DNA of 64,000 bases. Source: Pseudomonas reidholzensis (lineage in GTDB: Bacteria > Pseudomonadota > Gammaproteobacteria > Pseudomonadales > Pseudomonadaceae). Each line of letters begins with the position of its first letter. Position 1 is the first letter of the stretch. Where the stretch lies: NCBI RefSeq assembly GCF_900536025.1, contig NZ_UNOZ01000040.1:1-64000 (forward strand), written 5' to 3'. This document shows, piece after piece, positions 44,096 through 56,063 of the stretch. The position numbers and the translations under genes were made by a program. The notes beneath the pieces are model-generated. The model searched no databases and was not told the origin of the DNA. It worked only from the letters and a program-made list of their open reading frames with translations.

Positions 44096-44574
44096 GCGAC
44101 TCGCGCAAGCTCGCGCGCAAGGCCCGCATGCTGCGTTGGCTGCTCAACTGCTACCCGCCTTACCTCGGTGCCGGTATCCGCGTGCAGCACATCAGCCCGG
44201 ACATGAGCAGCATCAAGGTGCGCATGAAGCTCACCCGCTGGAACCGCAACTACGTCGGCACCCAGTTCGGCGGCAGCCTGTATTCGATGGTCGACCCGTT
44301 CTACATGCTCCTGCTGATCGAGCGGCTGGGCAGCGGCTACATCGTCTGGGACAAGGCCGCCAGCATCGACTTCATCTCCCCGGGCAAAGGCCCGGTGTAT
44401 GCCGAGTTCCACGTCGATGACGGGTTGCTCGACGACATCCGCCAGCAGACCGCCAGCGGCAAGAAGTACCTGCCCCGGCTGCAGGTCGACATCCGTGACG
44501 GTACCGGCGAGCTGGTGGCGCGGGTCGATAAAACCCTTTATGTACGGCTCAAGCCGCAAGCGAGGCAGGCGTAA
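44092..44574 (+). CDS. DUF4442 / hotdog-fold thioesterase-like protein
   Basis: 160 aa. N-terminal helical part, then a hotdog-type beta-sheet region: SIKVRMKLTRWNRNYVGTQFGGSLYSMVDPFYMLLL and YIVWDKAASIDFISPGKGPVYAEF. It lies between ubiH and ubiI with overlapping/adjacent ends. This placement suggests a job in quinone or acyl metabolism, but no reaction is known. Confidence 0.82.
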   Translation: MSDSRKLARKARMLRWLLNCYPPYLGAGIRVQHISPDMSSIKVRMKLTRWNRNYVGTQFGGSLYSMVDPFYMLLLIERLGSGYIVWDKAASIDFISPGKGPVYAEFHVDDGLLDDIRQQTASGKKYLPRLQVDIRDGTGELVARVDKTLYVRLKPQARQA

Positions 44575-44577
44575 GGC

Positions 44578-45801
44578 ATGGAAATGCGCGCAGATCTATT
44601 GATTGTCGGTGCCGGTATGGTCGGCAGCGCACTGGCCCTGGCGTTGCGCCACAGCGGCCTGGAGATTCTCCTGCTCGACGGCGGCCCGCTGTCGGTCAAG
44701 CGGTTTGACCCGCAGTCGCCGTTCGAGCCGCGGGTCAGTGCCCTGTCGGCGGCCAGCCAGCGCATCCTCGAGCGCCTCGGCGCCTGGGAAGGGATAGCCG
44801 GGCGGCGCGCGTCGCCGTATTCGGACATGCACGTGTGGGACGGCAGCGGTACCGGCCAGATCCACTTCTCGGCCGCCAGCGTGCATGCCCAGGTGCTGGG
44901 CCACATCGTCGAGAACCGGGTGGTCCAGGACGCGCTGCTGGACCGCTTGCACGACAGCGACATCGGCCTGCTGCCCAATGCCCGCCTGGAGCAGATGCGC
45001 CGCTCCGGTGACGAGTGGCTGCTGACCCTGGCCGACGGCCGCCGCTTGCGTGCGCCGCTGGTCGTCGCCGCTGATGGCGCCAACTCCGCCGTACGGCGCC
45101 TGACCGGCTGCGAAACCCGCGAGTGGGACTACCTGCACCAAGCCATCGTCACCAGTGTGCGCTGCTCCGAGGCGCACCAGGCCACGGCTTGGCAGCGCTT
45201 TACCGACGAGGGCCCGCTGGCGTTTCTACCGCTGGCACGCGACGGCGGCCAAACCTGGTGTTCGATTGTCTGGTCGACCACGCCGGAGCAGGCCGAGCAG
45301 GTCATGGCGCTGGATGACGAAGGCTTTTGTGCGGCGCTGGAGCGGGCCTTCGAAGGGCGCTTGGGGCAGGTCCTGGAGGCTGATCCGCGGGTCTGCGTGC
45401 CGTTGCGTCAGCGCCATGCCAAGCGCTATGTGGATGAAGGGCTGGCGCTGATCGGCGATGCGGCCCATGTGATTCACCCGCTGGCCGGGCAGGGTGTCAA
45501 CCTGGGCTTTCTCGATGCGGCGGTGCTGGCCGAGGAGTTGGCGCATGCCTGCGAGCGCGGTGAGCGCCTGGCGGATGTGAAGGTGCTCAGCCGCTACGAG
45601 CGCCGGCGCATGCCGCACAACCTGGCGCTGATGGCGGCGATGGAGGGCTTCGAGCGGTTGTTCCAGGCCAATCCGCTGCCGCTGCGCTGGCTGCGTAACA
45701 GTGGCCTGAAGCTGGTCGAGCAGATGCCCGAGGCCAAGGCGCTGTTCGTGCGTCAGGCGCTGGGCTTGTCGGGTGATCTGCCGGAACTGGCCAAAGCCTG
45801 A
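44578..45801 (+). CDS. ubiI: Ubiquinone FAD-dependent hydroxylase (UbiI/VisC)
   Basis: 407 aa. Hydroxylates C5 of the octaprenylphenol ring. GAGMVGSALALAL FAD motif, VAADGANSAVRRL and the GDAAHVIHPLAGQGVNLGFLDAAVLAEEL segment. Starts three bases after the thioesterase-like stop. A second Met at codon 3 is also possible. It closes the pepP-ubiH-ubiI gene run, typical in Pseudomonas. Confidence 0.94.
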   Translation: MEMRADLLIVGAGMVGSALALALRHSGLEILLLDGGPLSVKRFDPQSPFEPRVSALSAASQRILERLGAWEGIAGRRASPYSDMHVWDGSGTGQIHFSAASVHAQVLGHIVENRVVQDALLDRLHDSDIGLLPNARLEQMRRSGDEWLLTLADGRRLRAPLVVAADGANSAVRRLTGCETREWDYLHQAIVTSVRCSEAHQATAWQRFTDEGPLAFLPLARDGGQTWCSIVWSTTPEQAEQVMALDDEGFCAALERAFEGRLGQVLEADPRVCVPLRQRHAKRYVDEGLALIGDAAHVIHPLAGQGVNLGFLDAAVLAEELAHACERGERLADVKVLSRYERRRMPHNLALMAAMEGFERLFQANPLPLRWLRNSGLKLVEQMPEAKALFVRQALGLSGDLPELAKA

Positions 45802-45852
45802 GCGTTGGCCGTATTGGCAACATCCGGTAACGGCTAGGTGGGTGAGCTGCTT

Positions 45853-45871
45853 AATGGTATTCACTACCATT
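45853..45871. promoter_or_regulatory. 19-bp palindrome upstream of the iron-binding protein gene
   Basis: AATGGTA-TTCAC-TACCATT is a perfect 7-5-7 inverted repeat 30 bases before the binding-protein start. It is in the position of an operator for an iron-type regulator, but compares poorly with the Fur consensus by eye (about 8 of 19). Confidence 0.55.
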
Positions 45872-45901
45872 TGCACCTCTCAAACCCGCGAGGAATTCCC
45901 G

Positions 45902-46903
45902 ATGTTGCCACGCAAGCCCCTCCTGGCCGCCCTGGCCCTGACCCTGTTCGGCGGCACCGTCCAGGCGGCGGACGAAGTGGTGGTGTATTCCTCGCGCATC
46001 GACGAGCTGATCAAGCCGGTGTTCGACGCCTATACCGCCAAGACCGGTGTGCAGATCAAGTTCATCACCGACAAGGAAGCCCCGCTGATGCAGCGCATCA
46101 AGGCCGAGGGCGACAACGGCGTGGCCGACCTGCTGCTCACCGTCGATGCCGGCAACCTCTGGCAGGCCGAGCAGATGGGCATCCTGCAGCCGATCAAGTC
46201 GGACGTGATCGACGCCAACATCCCCGCCCAGTACCGCGCCGCGTCCCATGACTGGACCGGCCTGAGCCTGCGCGCGCGGACCATCGCCTACGCCACTGAT
46301 CGGGTCAAACCTGAAGAGCTGAGCACCTACGAGGCCCTGGCCGACAAGCACTGGGAAGGCCGGCTGTGCCTGCGCACCGCGAAAAAGGTCTACAACCAGT
46401 CGCTGACCGCCACCCTGATCGAGAACCATGGCGAGGCCAAGACCGAAGCGATCATCAAGGGCTGGGTCAACAACCTGTCCACCGATGTGTTCTCCGACGA
46501 TACCGCCGTGCTGCAGGCGATCGAAGCGGGTCAGTGCGACGTCGGTGTGGTCAACACTTACTACTACGGTCGCCTGCACAAGCAGCAGCCGAGCCTGCCG
46601 ATCAAGCTGTTCTGGCCTAACCAGGCGGACCGTGGCGTGCACGTCAACCTGTCGGGTATCGGCCTGACCAAGCATGCGCCGCACCCTGAGGCGGCGAAAA
46701 AGCTGGTGGAGTGGATGACCGGCGAAGAGGCGCAGAAGCTGTTTGCCGACATCAACCAGGAGTTCCCGGCCAACCCGAAGGTCAAGCCCTCCGCCGAAGT
46801 CGCGGCCTGGGGTAGCTTCAAGGCCGACAGCATCCCGGTGGAAGTCGCAGGCAAGCGTCAGGCCGAGGCGATCCGTTTGATGGATCGGGCTGGCTGGAAC
46901 TAA
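45902..46903 (+). CDS. Ferric iron ABC transporter periplasmic binding protein (FbpA/HitA-like)
   Basis: 333 aa from the ATG at 45902, which carries GAGGAA and gives a clean signal peptide ending at QAADEVV. The mature part begins VVVYSSRIDELIKPVFDAYT and contains TYYYGRL, the FbpA-like iron-binding tyrosines. Captures ferric iron in the periplasm. The permease follows after a REP element. An ATPase gene is not nearby, as in other Pseudomonas iron pairs of this kind. Confidence 0.9.
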   Translation: MLPRKPLLAALALTLFGGTVQAADEVVVYSSRIDELIKPVFDAYTAKTGVQIKFITDKEAPLMQRIKAEGDNGVADLLLTVDAGNLWQAEQMGILQPIKSDVIDANIPAQYRAASHDWTGLSLRARTIAYATDRVKPEELSTYEALADKHWEGRLCLRTAKKVYNQSLTATLIENHGEAKTEAIIKGWVNNLSTDVFSDDTAVLQAIEAGQCDVGVVNTYYYGRLHKQQPSLPIKLFWPNQADRGVHVNLSGIGLTKHAPHPEAAKKLVEWMTGEEAQKLFADINQEFPANPKVKPSAEVAAWGSFKADSIPVEVAGKRQAEAIRLMDRAGWN

Positions 46904-46941
46904 GCACCAGGCTTTATCCTTCTGGGGTTCTTTAGGGCCCT

Positions 46942-46996
46942 TTCGCGGGCAAGCCCGCTCCTGCAGGGATCTTGTGGGAGGGGGTTGACCCGCGAA
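46942..46996. repeat. Mixed REP pair overlapping the permease gene start region
   Basis: Left arm 46942-46967 (CGGGCAAGCCCGC type) faces a right arm 46972-46996 of a different type, with a four-base spacer. The right arm overlaps the in-frame upstream start of the permease (46985), which argues for a later start. Confidence 0.8.
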
Positions 46997-47023
46997 CGCG
47001 CCATCGCAACCGAGATCCTAGAT

Positions 47024-48646
47024 TTGTCCCACGCCCCGCAACGCCGCTGGTACCTCCCTGTCGCCCTGGTCGCCGCCCTGGTCCTGCTGCCGCTGAGCGT
47101 GCTGCTGCTGTCCTGGCAGTCGATCGACGTGCAGATCTGGTCGCACCTGCTCGACACGCAGATGAGCCGCCTGCTCGGCAACACCCTGACCCTGGTGCTG
47201 GGGGTCGGCATCGGCGTGACCCTGCTCGGGGTAAGCCTGGCCTGGCTCACCAGCCTCTGCGAGTTCCCGGGGCGGCGCTGGCTGGACTGGGCGCTGATGC
47301 TGCCGTTCGCCATCCCGGCCTACGTGCTGGCGTTCGTCTTCGTCGGCCTGCTGGACTTTGCCGGGCCGGTGCAAAGCGCGCTGCGCGAGGTGTTCGGGCC
47401 GCTGCGCCTGCCGCGGGTGCGCTCCACCGGCGGGGTGATCATCGTCCTGGTGCTGGTGTTCTACCCCTACGTCTACCTGCTGGCGCGCACCGCTTTTCTC
47501 GCCCAGGGCAAGGGCCTGATGGAAGCTGCACGGGTCCTCGGCCTGTCGCCGCTGCAAGCGTTCTGGCGGGTGGCGCTGCCCATGGCCAGGCCGGCCATCG
47601 GTGCCGGCATCGCGTTGGCGCTGATGGAAACCCTGGCGGATTTCGGCGCCGTGGCGGTGTTCAACTTCGACACCTTCACCACGGCGATCTACAAGACCTG
47701 GTACGGCTTCTTCAGCCTCTCCAGCGCGGCCCAGCTGGCCAGCCTGTTGCTGCTGGTGGTGATGCTGGTGCTGTACGGCGAGCGCCGTGCGCGCGGCGCC
47801 AGCCGCACTGCCAACGAGCGCCCGCGCGGCCAGGCGCTGTACCACTTGCGTGGGGTCAAGGCGCTGGCGGCCAGTGGCTGGTGCCTGCTGGTGTTCGCCT
47901 GCGCCTTTGTCATCCCGCTGCTGCAATTGCTGGTGTGGTTCTGGCAGCGCGGTCGGCATGACCTCGACGAACGCTATGTCGGGTTGGTCCTGCACACCCT
48001 GTACCTGGGCGCGATGGCCGCGTTGATCACGGTCAGCGTGGCCTTGCTGCTGGCGTTCGCCCGCCGCCAGGCGCCCACTGCCGGGATCCGTGCCGGGGTC
48101 GGCCTGGCCAACCTCGGCTACGCCTTGCCGGGTTCGGTGTTGGCGGTGTCGATCATGCTGGCGTTCAGTTACCTCGACAACCAGCTCGTGGTGCCGCTGT
48201 CGCAGTGGCTCGGCGGCGCGGGTAAACCGTTGCTGCTGGGCAGCCTGACGGCCTTGCTGGTGGCCTACCTGGTGCGCTTTATCGCGGTCGCCTACGGCCC
48301 GCTGGAAAGCAGCCTGGAGCGCATCCGGCCGTCATTGCCCGAAGTCTCGCGCAGCCTCGGGGTCGGTGGGCCGCGATTGTTTTTCAAGGTTTATCTGCCG
48401 CTGCTGGTGCCTGGGGCATTGAGCGCCGCATTGCTGGTGTTCGTCGACGTGCTCAAGGAGATGCCGGCGACCCTGCTGATGCGCCCGTTCGGCTGGGACA
48501 CCCTGGCGGTACGGGTGTTCGAGATGACCAGCGAAGGCGAGTGGGCCCGCGCCTCGCTGCCGGCACTGACCCTGGTGCTGGTCGGCCTGCTGCCGGTCAT
48601 CGGCCTGATTCGCCGTTCGGCGCGGCGTGCCGGTCACACTCACTGA
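47024..48646 (+). CDS. Iron ABC transporter permease (FbpB/HitB-like)
   Basis: 540 aa from TTG at 47024 (SHAPQRRWYLPVA), chosen because the upstream TTG at 46985 lies within a REP arm; the exact start is uncertain. Duplicated permease: two sets of about six membrane helices, each with an EAA-type loop (ARVLGLSPLQAFWRVALPM and SRSLGVGGPRLFFKVYLPLL). Works with the preceding binding protein. The ATPase partner is elsewhere on the chromosome. Confidence 0.88.
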   Translation: MSHAPQRRWYLPVALVAALVLLPLSVLLLSWQSIDVQIWSHLLDTQMSRLLGNTLTLVLGVGIGVTLLGVSLAWLTSLCEFPGRRWLDWALMLPFAIPAYVLAFVFVGLLDFAGPVQSALREVFGPLRLPRVRSTGGVIIVLVLVFYPYVYLLARTAFLAQGKGLMEAARVLGLSPLQAFWRVALPMARPAIGAGIALALMETLADFGAVAVFNFDTFTTAIYKTWYGFFSLSSAAQLASLLLLVVMLVLYGERRARGASRTANERPRGQALYHLRGVKALAASGWCLLVFACAFVIPLLQLLVWFWQRGRHDLDERYVGLVLHTLYLGAMAALITVSVALLLAFARRQAPTAGIRAGVGLANLGYALPGSVLAVSIMLAFSYLDNQLVVPLSQWLGGAGKPLLLGSLTALLVAYLVRFIAVAYGPLESSLERIRPSLPEVSRSLGVGGPRLFFKVYLPLLVPGALSAALLVFVDVLKEMPATLLMRPFGWDTLAVRVFEMTSEGEWARASLPALTLVLVGLLPVIGLIRRSARRAGHTH

Positions 48647-48770
48647 GGATGCCAGCCCGCGCCCTTGCCGCTACAATGCGCGGCATTCGCTGCGGCGGCT
48701 CCTACAACAACAGGTGACACATCAACGTCGCCGACCGCCGCCGCTTCGCCACGCCCGGAAGGAGAAACCC

Positions 48771-49853
48771 ATGGGACAGCGCACGCCTCTGTACGACCTG
48801 CACCTGGCGCTAGGCGCCAAGATGGTCGATTTCGGTGGTTGGGACATGCCCCTGCACTATGGCTCGCAAGTCGACGAGCACCATCAGGTGCGCAGTGACT
48901 GCGGCGTCTTCGACGTCTCGCACATGACGGTGATCGATGTCGACGGCCGTGCGGCCACGCCGTGGCTGCAATATTTGCTGGCCAATGATGTGGCCCGCCT
49001 GGACGGCACCGGCAAGGCGCTCTACAGCACCATGCTCAATGCACAGGGTGGGGTGGTCGACGACCTGATCGTCTACCGCACCGAGGGTGGCTACCGTCTG
49101 GTGGTCAATGCGGCGACCCGTGACAAGGTGCTGGCGTGGCTGCAGGCACACAGCAGCGATTTTGCGGTCGGCTTCGAGGAGCGCGCCGAGCTGGCCATCC
49201 TCGCCATCCAGGGCCCGCACGCCCGGGCCAAGGTCGCCGAGCTGGTCAGCGCCTCGCGGGCCGCGGTGATCCGCGAGCTGAAGCCGTTCGAAGGCGTGGT
49301 CGAAGGCGACTGGTTCGTCGCCCGTACCGGCTACACCGGTGAAGATGGCCTGGAGATCATCCTGCCGGGTGATCAGGCCCCGGCCTTCTTCAACGACCTG
49401 GTCGGCGCCGGCATTGCCCCCAGTGGCCTCGGCGCCCGCGATACGCTGCGCCTGGAAGCCGGGATGAACCTGTATGGCCAGGACATCGACGAACAGCACA
49501 CCCCGCAAACCTCCAACCTGGGCTGGTGCATCGCCTGGGAGCCGGCCGCGCGCGACTTCATTGGCCGCGCCGGCCTGCTCACGGAAATCGAGCACGGCGT
49601 GCAGGAAAAACTGGTCGGCCTGGTGCTCGAAGAGCGCGGTGTATTGCGCGCTCATCAGGTGGTCCGTGTCGCGGGGATTGGCGAAGGGGAGATCACCAGT
49701 GGTAGTTTCTCTCCTACGCTGAGCAAATCCATTGCCCTGGCGCGCGTACCGATGGCCACCGGCGACCGAGCCGAGGTCGAGATTCGTGGCAAGTGGTACC
49801 CGGTGCGGGTGGTCAAGCCGACCTTCGTGCGCCAGGGCAAGATTCTGATCTGA
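48771..49853 (+). CDS. gcvT: Glycine cleavage system aminomethyltransferase (T protein)
   Basis: 360 aa from the ATG at 48771 with AGGAGA. Transfers the aminomethyl carbon to tetrahydrofolate, releasing ammonia. Start GQRTPLYDLHLALGAKMVDFGGWDMPLHYGS, folate-binding VSHMTVIDVDG and EDGLEIILP. First of gcvT-gcvH-gcvP. Its 3' end lies 52 bases before gcvH. Confidence 0.96.
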   Translation: MGQRTPLYDLHLALGAKMVDFGGWDMPLHYGSQVDEHHQVRSDCGVFDVSHMTVIDVDGRAATPWLQYLLANDVARLDGTGKALYSTMLNAQGGVVDDLIVYRTEGGYRLVVNAATRDKVLAWLQAHSSDFAVGFEERAELAILAIQGPHARAKVAELVSASRAAVIRELKPFEGVVEGDWFVARTGYTGEDGLEIILPGDQAPAFFNDLVGAGIAPSGLGARDTLRLEAGMNLYGQDIDEQHTPQTSNLGWCIAWEPAARDFIGRAGLLTEIEHGVQEKLVGLVLEERGVLRAHQVVRVAGIGEGEITSGSFSPTLSKSIALARVPMATGDRAEVEIRGKWYPVRVVKPTFVRQGKILI

Positions 49854-49905
49854 ACCCTTTTTCTGGCGGCCCGACCGCTGACCCCAATACCGAGGACTAC
49901 ACGAC

Positions 49906-50289
49906 ATGAGCAACATCCCCGCCGACCTGCGTTTTGCCGAAAGCCACGAATGGGCACGCCTGGAAGCCGATGGCACGATCACCGTGGGCATCAGCGACCA
50001 CGCCCAGGAAGCCTTGGGTGACGTGGTCTTCGTCGAACTGGCAGAAGTCGGCAAGGTGTTCGCCGCAGGCGACGCTGCGGGCGTGGTCGAGTCGGTCAAG
50101 GCCGCTTCGGATATCTATGCGCCGGTCAGCGGCGAAGTGATCGCGGTCAACGAAGACCTGGCCGACAGCCCGGAGCAGCTCAACGACGCGCCGTACACCG
50201 CGTGGATCTTCAAGCTCAAGCCTGCCAACCCGGCTGAGCTGGAAAAACTGCTGGACGCTGCAGGTTACGCCGCCGCCATCGGCGAGTAA
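49906..50289 (+). CDS. gcvH: Glycine cleavage system H protein
   Basis: 127 aa lipoyl carrier. Lipoylated lysine K65 in ESVKAASD. Family start PADLRFAESHEWARLEADGTITVGISDHAQEALGDVVF. It shuttles the aminomethyl group between GcvP and GcvT. Confidence 0.97.
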   Translation: MSNIPADLRFAESHEWARLEADGTITVGISDHAQEALGDVVFVELAEVGKVFAAGDAAGVVESVKAASDIYAPVSGEVIAVNEDLADSPEQLNDAPYTAWIFKLKPANPAELEKLLDAAGYAAAIGE

Positions 50290-50367
50290 GTTTTCCCGCA
50301 GCATCGACGATCCCTTCCTAGACTTGTAAGTCTCCATGAGAGCCTGGTCCAGGAAGAGATCGTCGCC

Positions 50368-53241
<2,874 letters not shown>

Positions 53242-53250
53242 GGCACGGTC

Positions 53251-53346
53251 CTGGGGCCGCTCTGCGGCCCATCGCGACACAAAGCCTGGCGCTGATCCCT
53301 GTGGGAGCGGCCCTGTGTCGCGAAACGAGGGCGAAGCCCTCGCAGG
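53251..53346. repeat. REP-like composite, CTGTGGGAGCGGCC subtype
   Basis: GGGGCCGC/GCGGCCC hairpin (53253-53270) then TCGCGACACA inverted against TGTGTCGCGA, with CTGTGGGAGCGGCC and a CGAGGGC-GAA-GCCCTCG hairpin to the right. It matches the single element at 11,431. It lies between gcvP and the DUF2388 gene. Confidence 0.8.
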
Positions 53347-53356
53347 TTCCGCAGCC

Positions 53357-53671
53357 TTATTCGGCGACGGCGTTCTTCGCCAGGATCGCGTTGGCCAGCT
53401 CCATGTCGCTGGCCTCAACCCCTGGGTTGTCCGCACGTACCTGACGCATCGCGGCTTCCAGGAACGGCCCGCGAATAGCGCCTTCGCTGGCCACGAAGCT
53501 GCCCGCATCGTCCTGCGCGGCGACGATCATCTTGTGGTCCTTGAACGTCAGGTAGGTCGATGCGGTGGTCGCACCGGAGGAAATGACGTTGCGCCAGAAC
53601 GGGTCGGCCATGGCGGCGCCGACGGGCAGTGACAGCAGGGCAGCGGCGACGATGGCTGTTTTGAGACGCAT
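53357..53671 (-). CDS. DUF2388 exported protein
   Basis: 104 aa with signal peptide ending at AMA-DP (residue ~22). DUF2388 features: FWRNVISSGATTASTYLTFKDHKMIVAAQDDAGSFVASEG and a helical C-terminus ASDMELANAILAKN. A Pseudomonas family, often in tandem paralogues and of unknown function; here it is single. Confidence 0.88.
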   Translation of the reverse strand: MRLKTAIVAAALLSLPVGAAMADPFWRNVISSGATTASTYLTFKDHKMIVAAQDDAGSFVASEGAIRGPFLEAAMRQVRADNPGVEASDMELANAILAKNAVAE

Positions 53672-53760
53672 GGTGAATCACCTCGAATGGTGAGGGCTGA
53701 GAATGCCCGATTCGATCCTGTTCGAGTACCGCAAGTTCCCTATTTACAAGGGTTTTTTCC

Positions 53761-55440
53761 TCAACCGCAGACCCTCAGCAGCTCCGTCAGGCTGGTCAGC
53801 CCGCGGGCGATCTTGGCCTCGCCGTTGTGCCGCAGATCGTGCAACCCTTCCCGCAGGGCATGCTGGCGCAGGCTGGCCAGGTCGGTCTGCGGGCCAATTG
53901 CCGCGCGCAAGGCTTCGCTGGGTATCAGCAACTCGAACAGCCCGGTGCGGCCGTGGTAGCCGGTGCCCCGGCACTGGCGGCAGGTGCTGCCTTGATCGAT
54001 CACCGAGCCCAGGCAGCCTGGGCACAAGGTGCGCACCAGACGCTGCGCCATGACCCCGAGCAAGGTGGCCTTGATCAGGTAATCGGCGACACCCAGCTCC
54101 TGCAGGCGCGTGATCGCGCCGCAGGCGTCGTTGGTGTGCAAGGTCGACAGCACCAAGTGCCCGGTGAGCGCTGCCTGAACCGCCACCTGGGCGGTCTCGC
54201 GGTCGCGGATCTCGCCGATCATGATGATGTCCGGGTCTTGCCGGAGCAGCGCGCGTACGCCATTGGCGAAGCCCAGGTCGAGGCCTGGCTGCACCTGCAA
54301 CTGGTTGAAGGCCGGCTCCAGGCGCTCGATCGGGTCTTCGATGGTGCACAGGTTGACCTGCGGGGTGGCCAGCCGCTTGAGGCTGGCATAGAGGGTGCTG
54401 GTCTTGCCCGAGCCGGTCGGGCCGGTGAGCAGGATGATGCCCTGGCGTTGGCGCAGCAGCCCTTGCCATTGCTCCAGCACTTCGCCATCCAGGCCCAGGC
54501 GGTCGAAGTCCTCGTGCAGTTGCTGCGGGTCGAACAGGCGCAGCACCAGTTTTTCGCCAAACGGCGTGGGCAAGGTCGACAGGCGCAGCTCCACCTCGAT
54601 ATCGCCGGCCAGGTGGCTCTTCAGGCGGCCATCCTGGGGCCGGCGTTTTTCGGCCACGTCCATGCGCGCCAAGTGCTTGAGACGGCTGACCAGGGCCAGG
54701 GTGACGCCTGCCGGAAAGGCATACACGGTATGCAGCAGCCCATCGATGCGATAGCGCAGTTGGCCCTGTTCGCGGCGCGGCTCGAGGTGGATATCGCTGG
54801 CGCGCTGCTCGATGGCGTACTGCAGCAGCCAATCGACGATGTGCACGATGTGGGCGTCGTCGGCGCTGGTTTCGGCCTGGCGCTTGCCCCGTTCCAGGAG
54901 CTGCTCCAGGTCACCCAGGCCGGTGTGTGCTTGCTGGCCTGCGCCCTGCACCGAGTGCGCCAGGCGAAACAGGCTGTGGCCGAGCTGGCGAATCTGCACC
55001 GGGCTGGCAAGCACGCGGCGCACGGCTTTACCCAGGCTGCGGGTCAGGTCGGCCTCCCATTCGCGTTGGTACGGCTGGGCGCTGGCGACGGTGACGCTGT
55101 GCGCATCGACGGCAACGGCCAGAATCCCGTGGCGGTTGGCGAAGCCGCGGGGGATCAGGCCGCTGATCTGCGCCAGGTCGAGTTGCAGCGGGTCGATGCG
55201 CAGGAAGGGTTGCCCGACCTTGTCGGCGAGCCATTGGCAGAGGGTGTCCAGGTCCAGACGCTGGCCGGGGTGCTGACGGTCTGCCAAGGCCAGGGTGGCG
55301 ATGGCCTCGAGCGGGTGTTCGGGTGGCTCCGAGGCGCGTTCGAGGATCAGCAGGGCGTCGCTCGGCTGCAGGCGGTGATCGGCCAGCAGTGCGTCGAGCA
55401 GGCGGTTGAGGTCGAGGTCGTGGTGGTCGGCGGTGTGCAT
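53761..55440 (-). CDS. GspE/PilB-family secretion ATPase (orphan)
   Basis: 559 aa from the ATG at 55440. N-terminal GspE-type domain, Walker A GPTGSGKT, Asp-box IGEIRDRETAQVA, His box STLHTNDA and the zinc tetracysteine CPGC ... CRQC. All hydrolysis motifs are intact. Type II secretion and type IV pili use such ATPases; here no secretin, platform protein or pseudopilin is adjacent, so it is an orphan ATPase for an assembly encoded elsewhere. Confidence 0.9.
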   Translation of the reverse strand: MHTADHHDLDLNRLLDALLADHRLQPSDALLILERASEPPEHPLEAIATLALADRQHPGQRLDLDTLCQWLADKVGQPFLRIDPLQLDLAQISGLIPRGFANRHGILAVAVDAHSVTVASAQPYQREWEADLTRSLGKAVRRVLASPVQIRQLGHSLFRLAHSVQGAGQQAHTGLGDLEQLLERGKRQAETSADDAHIVHIVDWLLQYAIEQRASDIHLEPRREQGQLRYRIDGLLHTVYAFPAGVTLALVSRLKHLARMDVAEKRRPQDGRLKSHLAGDIEVELRLSTLPTPFGEKLVLRLFDPQQLHEDFDRLGLDGEVLEQWQGLLRQRQGIILLTGPTGSGKTSTLYASLKRLATPQVNLCTIEDPIERLEPAFNQLQVQPGLDLGFANGVRALLRQDPDIIMIGEIRDRETAQVAVQAALTGHLVLSTLHTNDACGAITRLQELGVADYLIKATLLGVMAQRLVRTLCPGCLGSVIDQGSTCRQCRGTGYHGRTGLFELLIPSEALRAAIGPQTDLASLRQHALREGLHDLRHNGEAKIARGLTSLTELLRVCG

Positions 55441-55540
55441 GAGCGGCGTCCTTGCCAGGGGTTGCTGGAAGGCTAGCCGCACGGTGGGCGCAGGGAGGCA
55501 GTGAAGGGTTGCTGGATTTTTCGGTGCAACTGCTGGCCCT

Positions 55541-55622
55541 TTCGCGGGTAAACCCGCTCCCACAGGGATGGCGTTTTTCTGGAGATTTGCTCGGTCCCTG
55601 TAGGCGCGGGGTTACCCGCGAA
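55541..55622. repeat. REP pair, CGGGTAAACCCGC subtype
   Basis: Left arm 55541-55568 and a degenerate right arm 55595-55622, inverted with a 26-base spacer containing a T-rich loop. It lies between the ATPase start and the ACT-like gene. Confidence 0.85.
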
Positions 55623-55645
55623 GAGGCCGGTGCTGGCGCAGTAGA

Positions 55646-55972
55646 TCAACCCGTGGCCAGCTCCTGCAGCTGGGGCAGGTTGGCCAACTGCACATCCGCC
55701 ACACACACCAGGTTACGCAACTTCTGCGCGATCACCTCGGCGCGGTGCCAGCTCAGCCCGCCGATACCAATCTCCAGGTCCAGCCATTCTCCCTGCTGGC
55801 TCATCTGCACACTGTTGGGCGTGAGAAATTGCAGGGCAAACAGGTTGAGCACCCGGCACAGGCTGTCGGGCTCAGCCTCGGCCAGCAGGCGATAGCGCAC
55901 GTTGCTATGGGCGGCGCTGGCGGCCCAGGCATCGGCGCGGGGTAGGGTATGGGGCCGTTCGAGTGCGTTCAT
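55646..55972 (-). CDS. Small ACT-like (ferredoxin-fold) protein
   Basis: 108 aa from the ATG at 55972. After a ~30-residue N-terminal segment comes a single beta-alpha-beta-beta-alpha-beta pattern: RYRLLAEAEPDSLCRVLNLFALQ, FLTPNSVQMSQQGEWLDLEIGI, RAEVIAQKLRNLVCVADVQL. This looks like an isolated ACT domain without a catalytic or DNA-binding part. It is divergent from an Lrp regulator, so it may act as a ligand-sensing subunit for it. That link is inference. Confidence 0.75.
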   Translation of the reverse strand: MNALERPHTLPRADAWAASAAHSNVRYRLLAEAEPDSLCRVLNLFALQFLTPNSVQMSQQGEWLDLEIGIGGLSWHRAEVIAQKLRNLVCVADVQLANLPQLQELATG

Positions 55973-56063
55973 GCTGTTCTCCACCAGGACGGGGAATTCT
56001 TGCACGCTCGCAGCGGTATTTTTTCGCTATTGTCGGGTCCATTTGCCCGTGTGGCAGATAGAA

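Noticed and set aside
45853..45871. Fur box
   Set aside because: The palindrome is perfect, but only about 8 of 19 positions agree with the consensus by eye; kept as an unassigned operator.
48650..48770. Glycine riboswitch upstream of gcvT
   Set aside because: The 120-base leader is too short and lacks the conserved GGAGAG-type cores of the tandem aptamers.
53827..55476. Plus-strand frame of ~550 codons antisense to the GspE-type ATPase
   Set aside because: The sense frame contains all ATPase motifs in order; the antisense frame is Gln/Ala/Val/Gly-rich without motifs.
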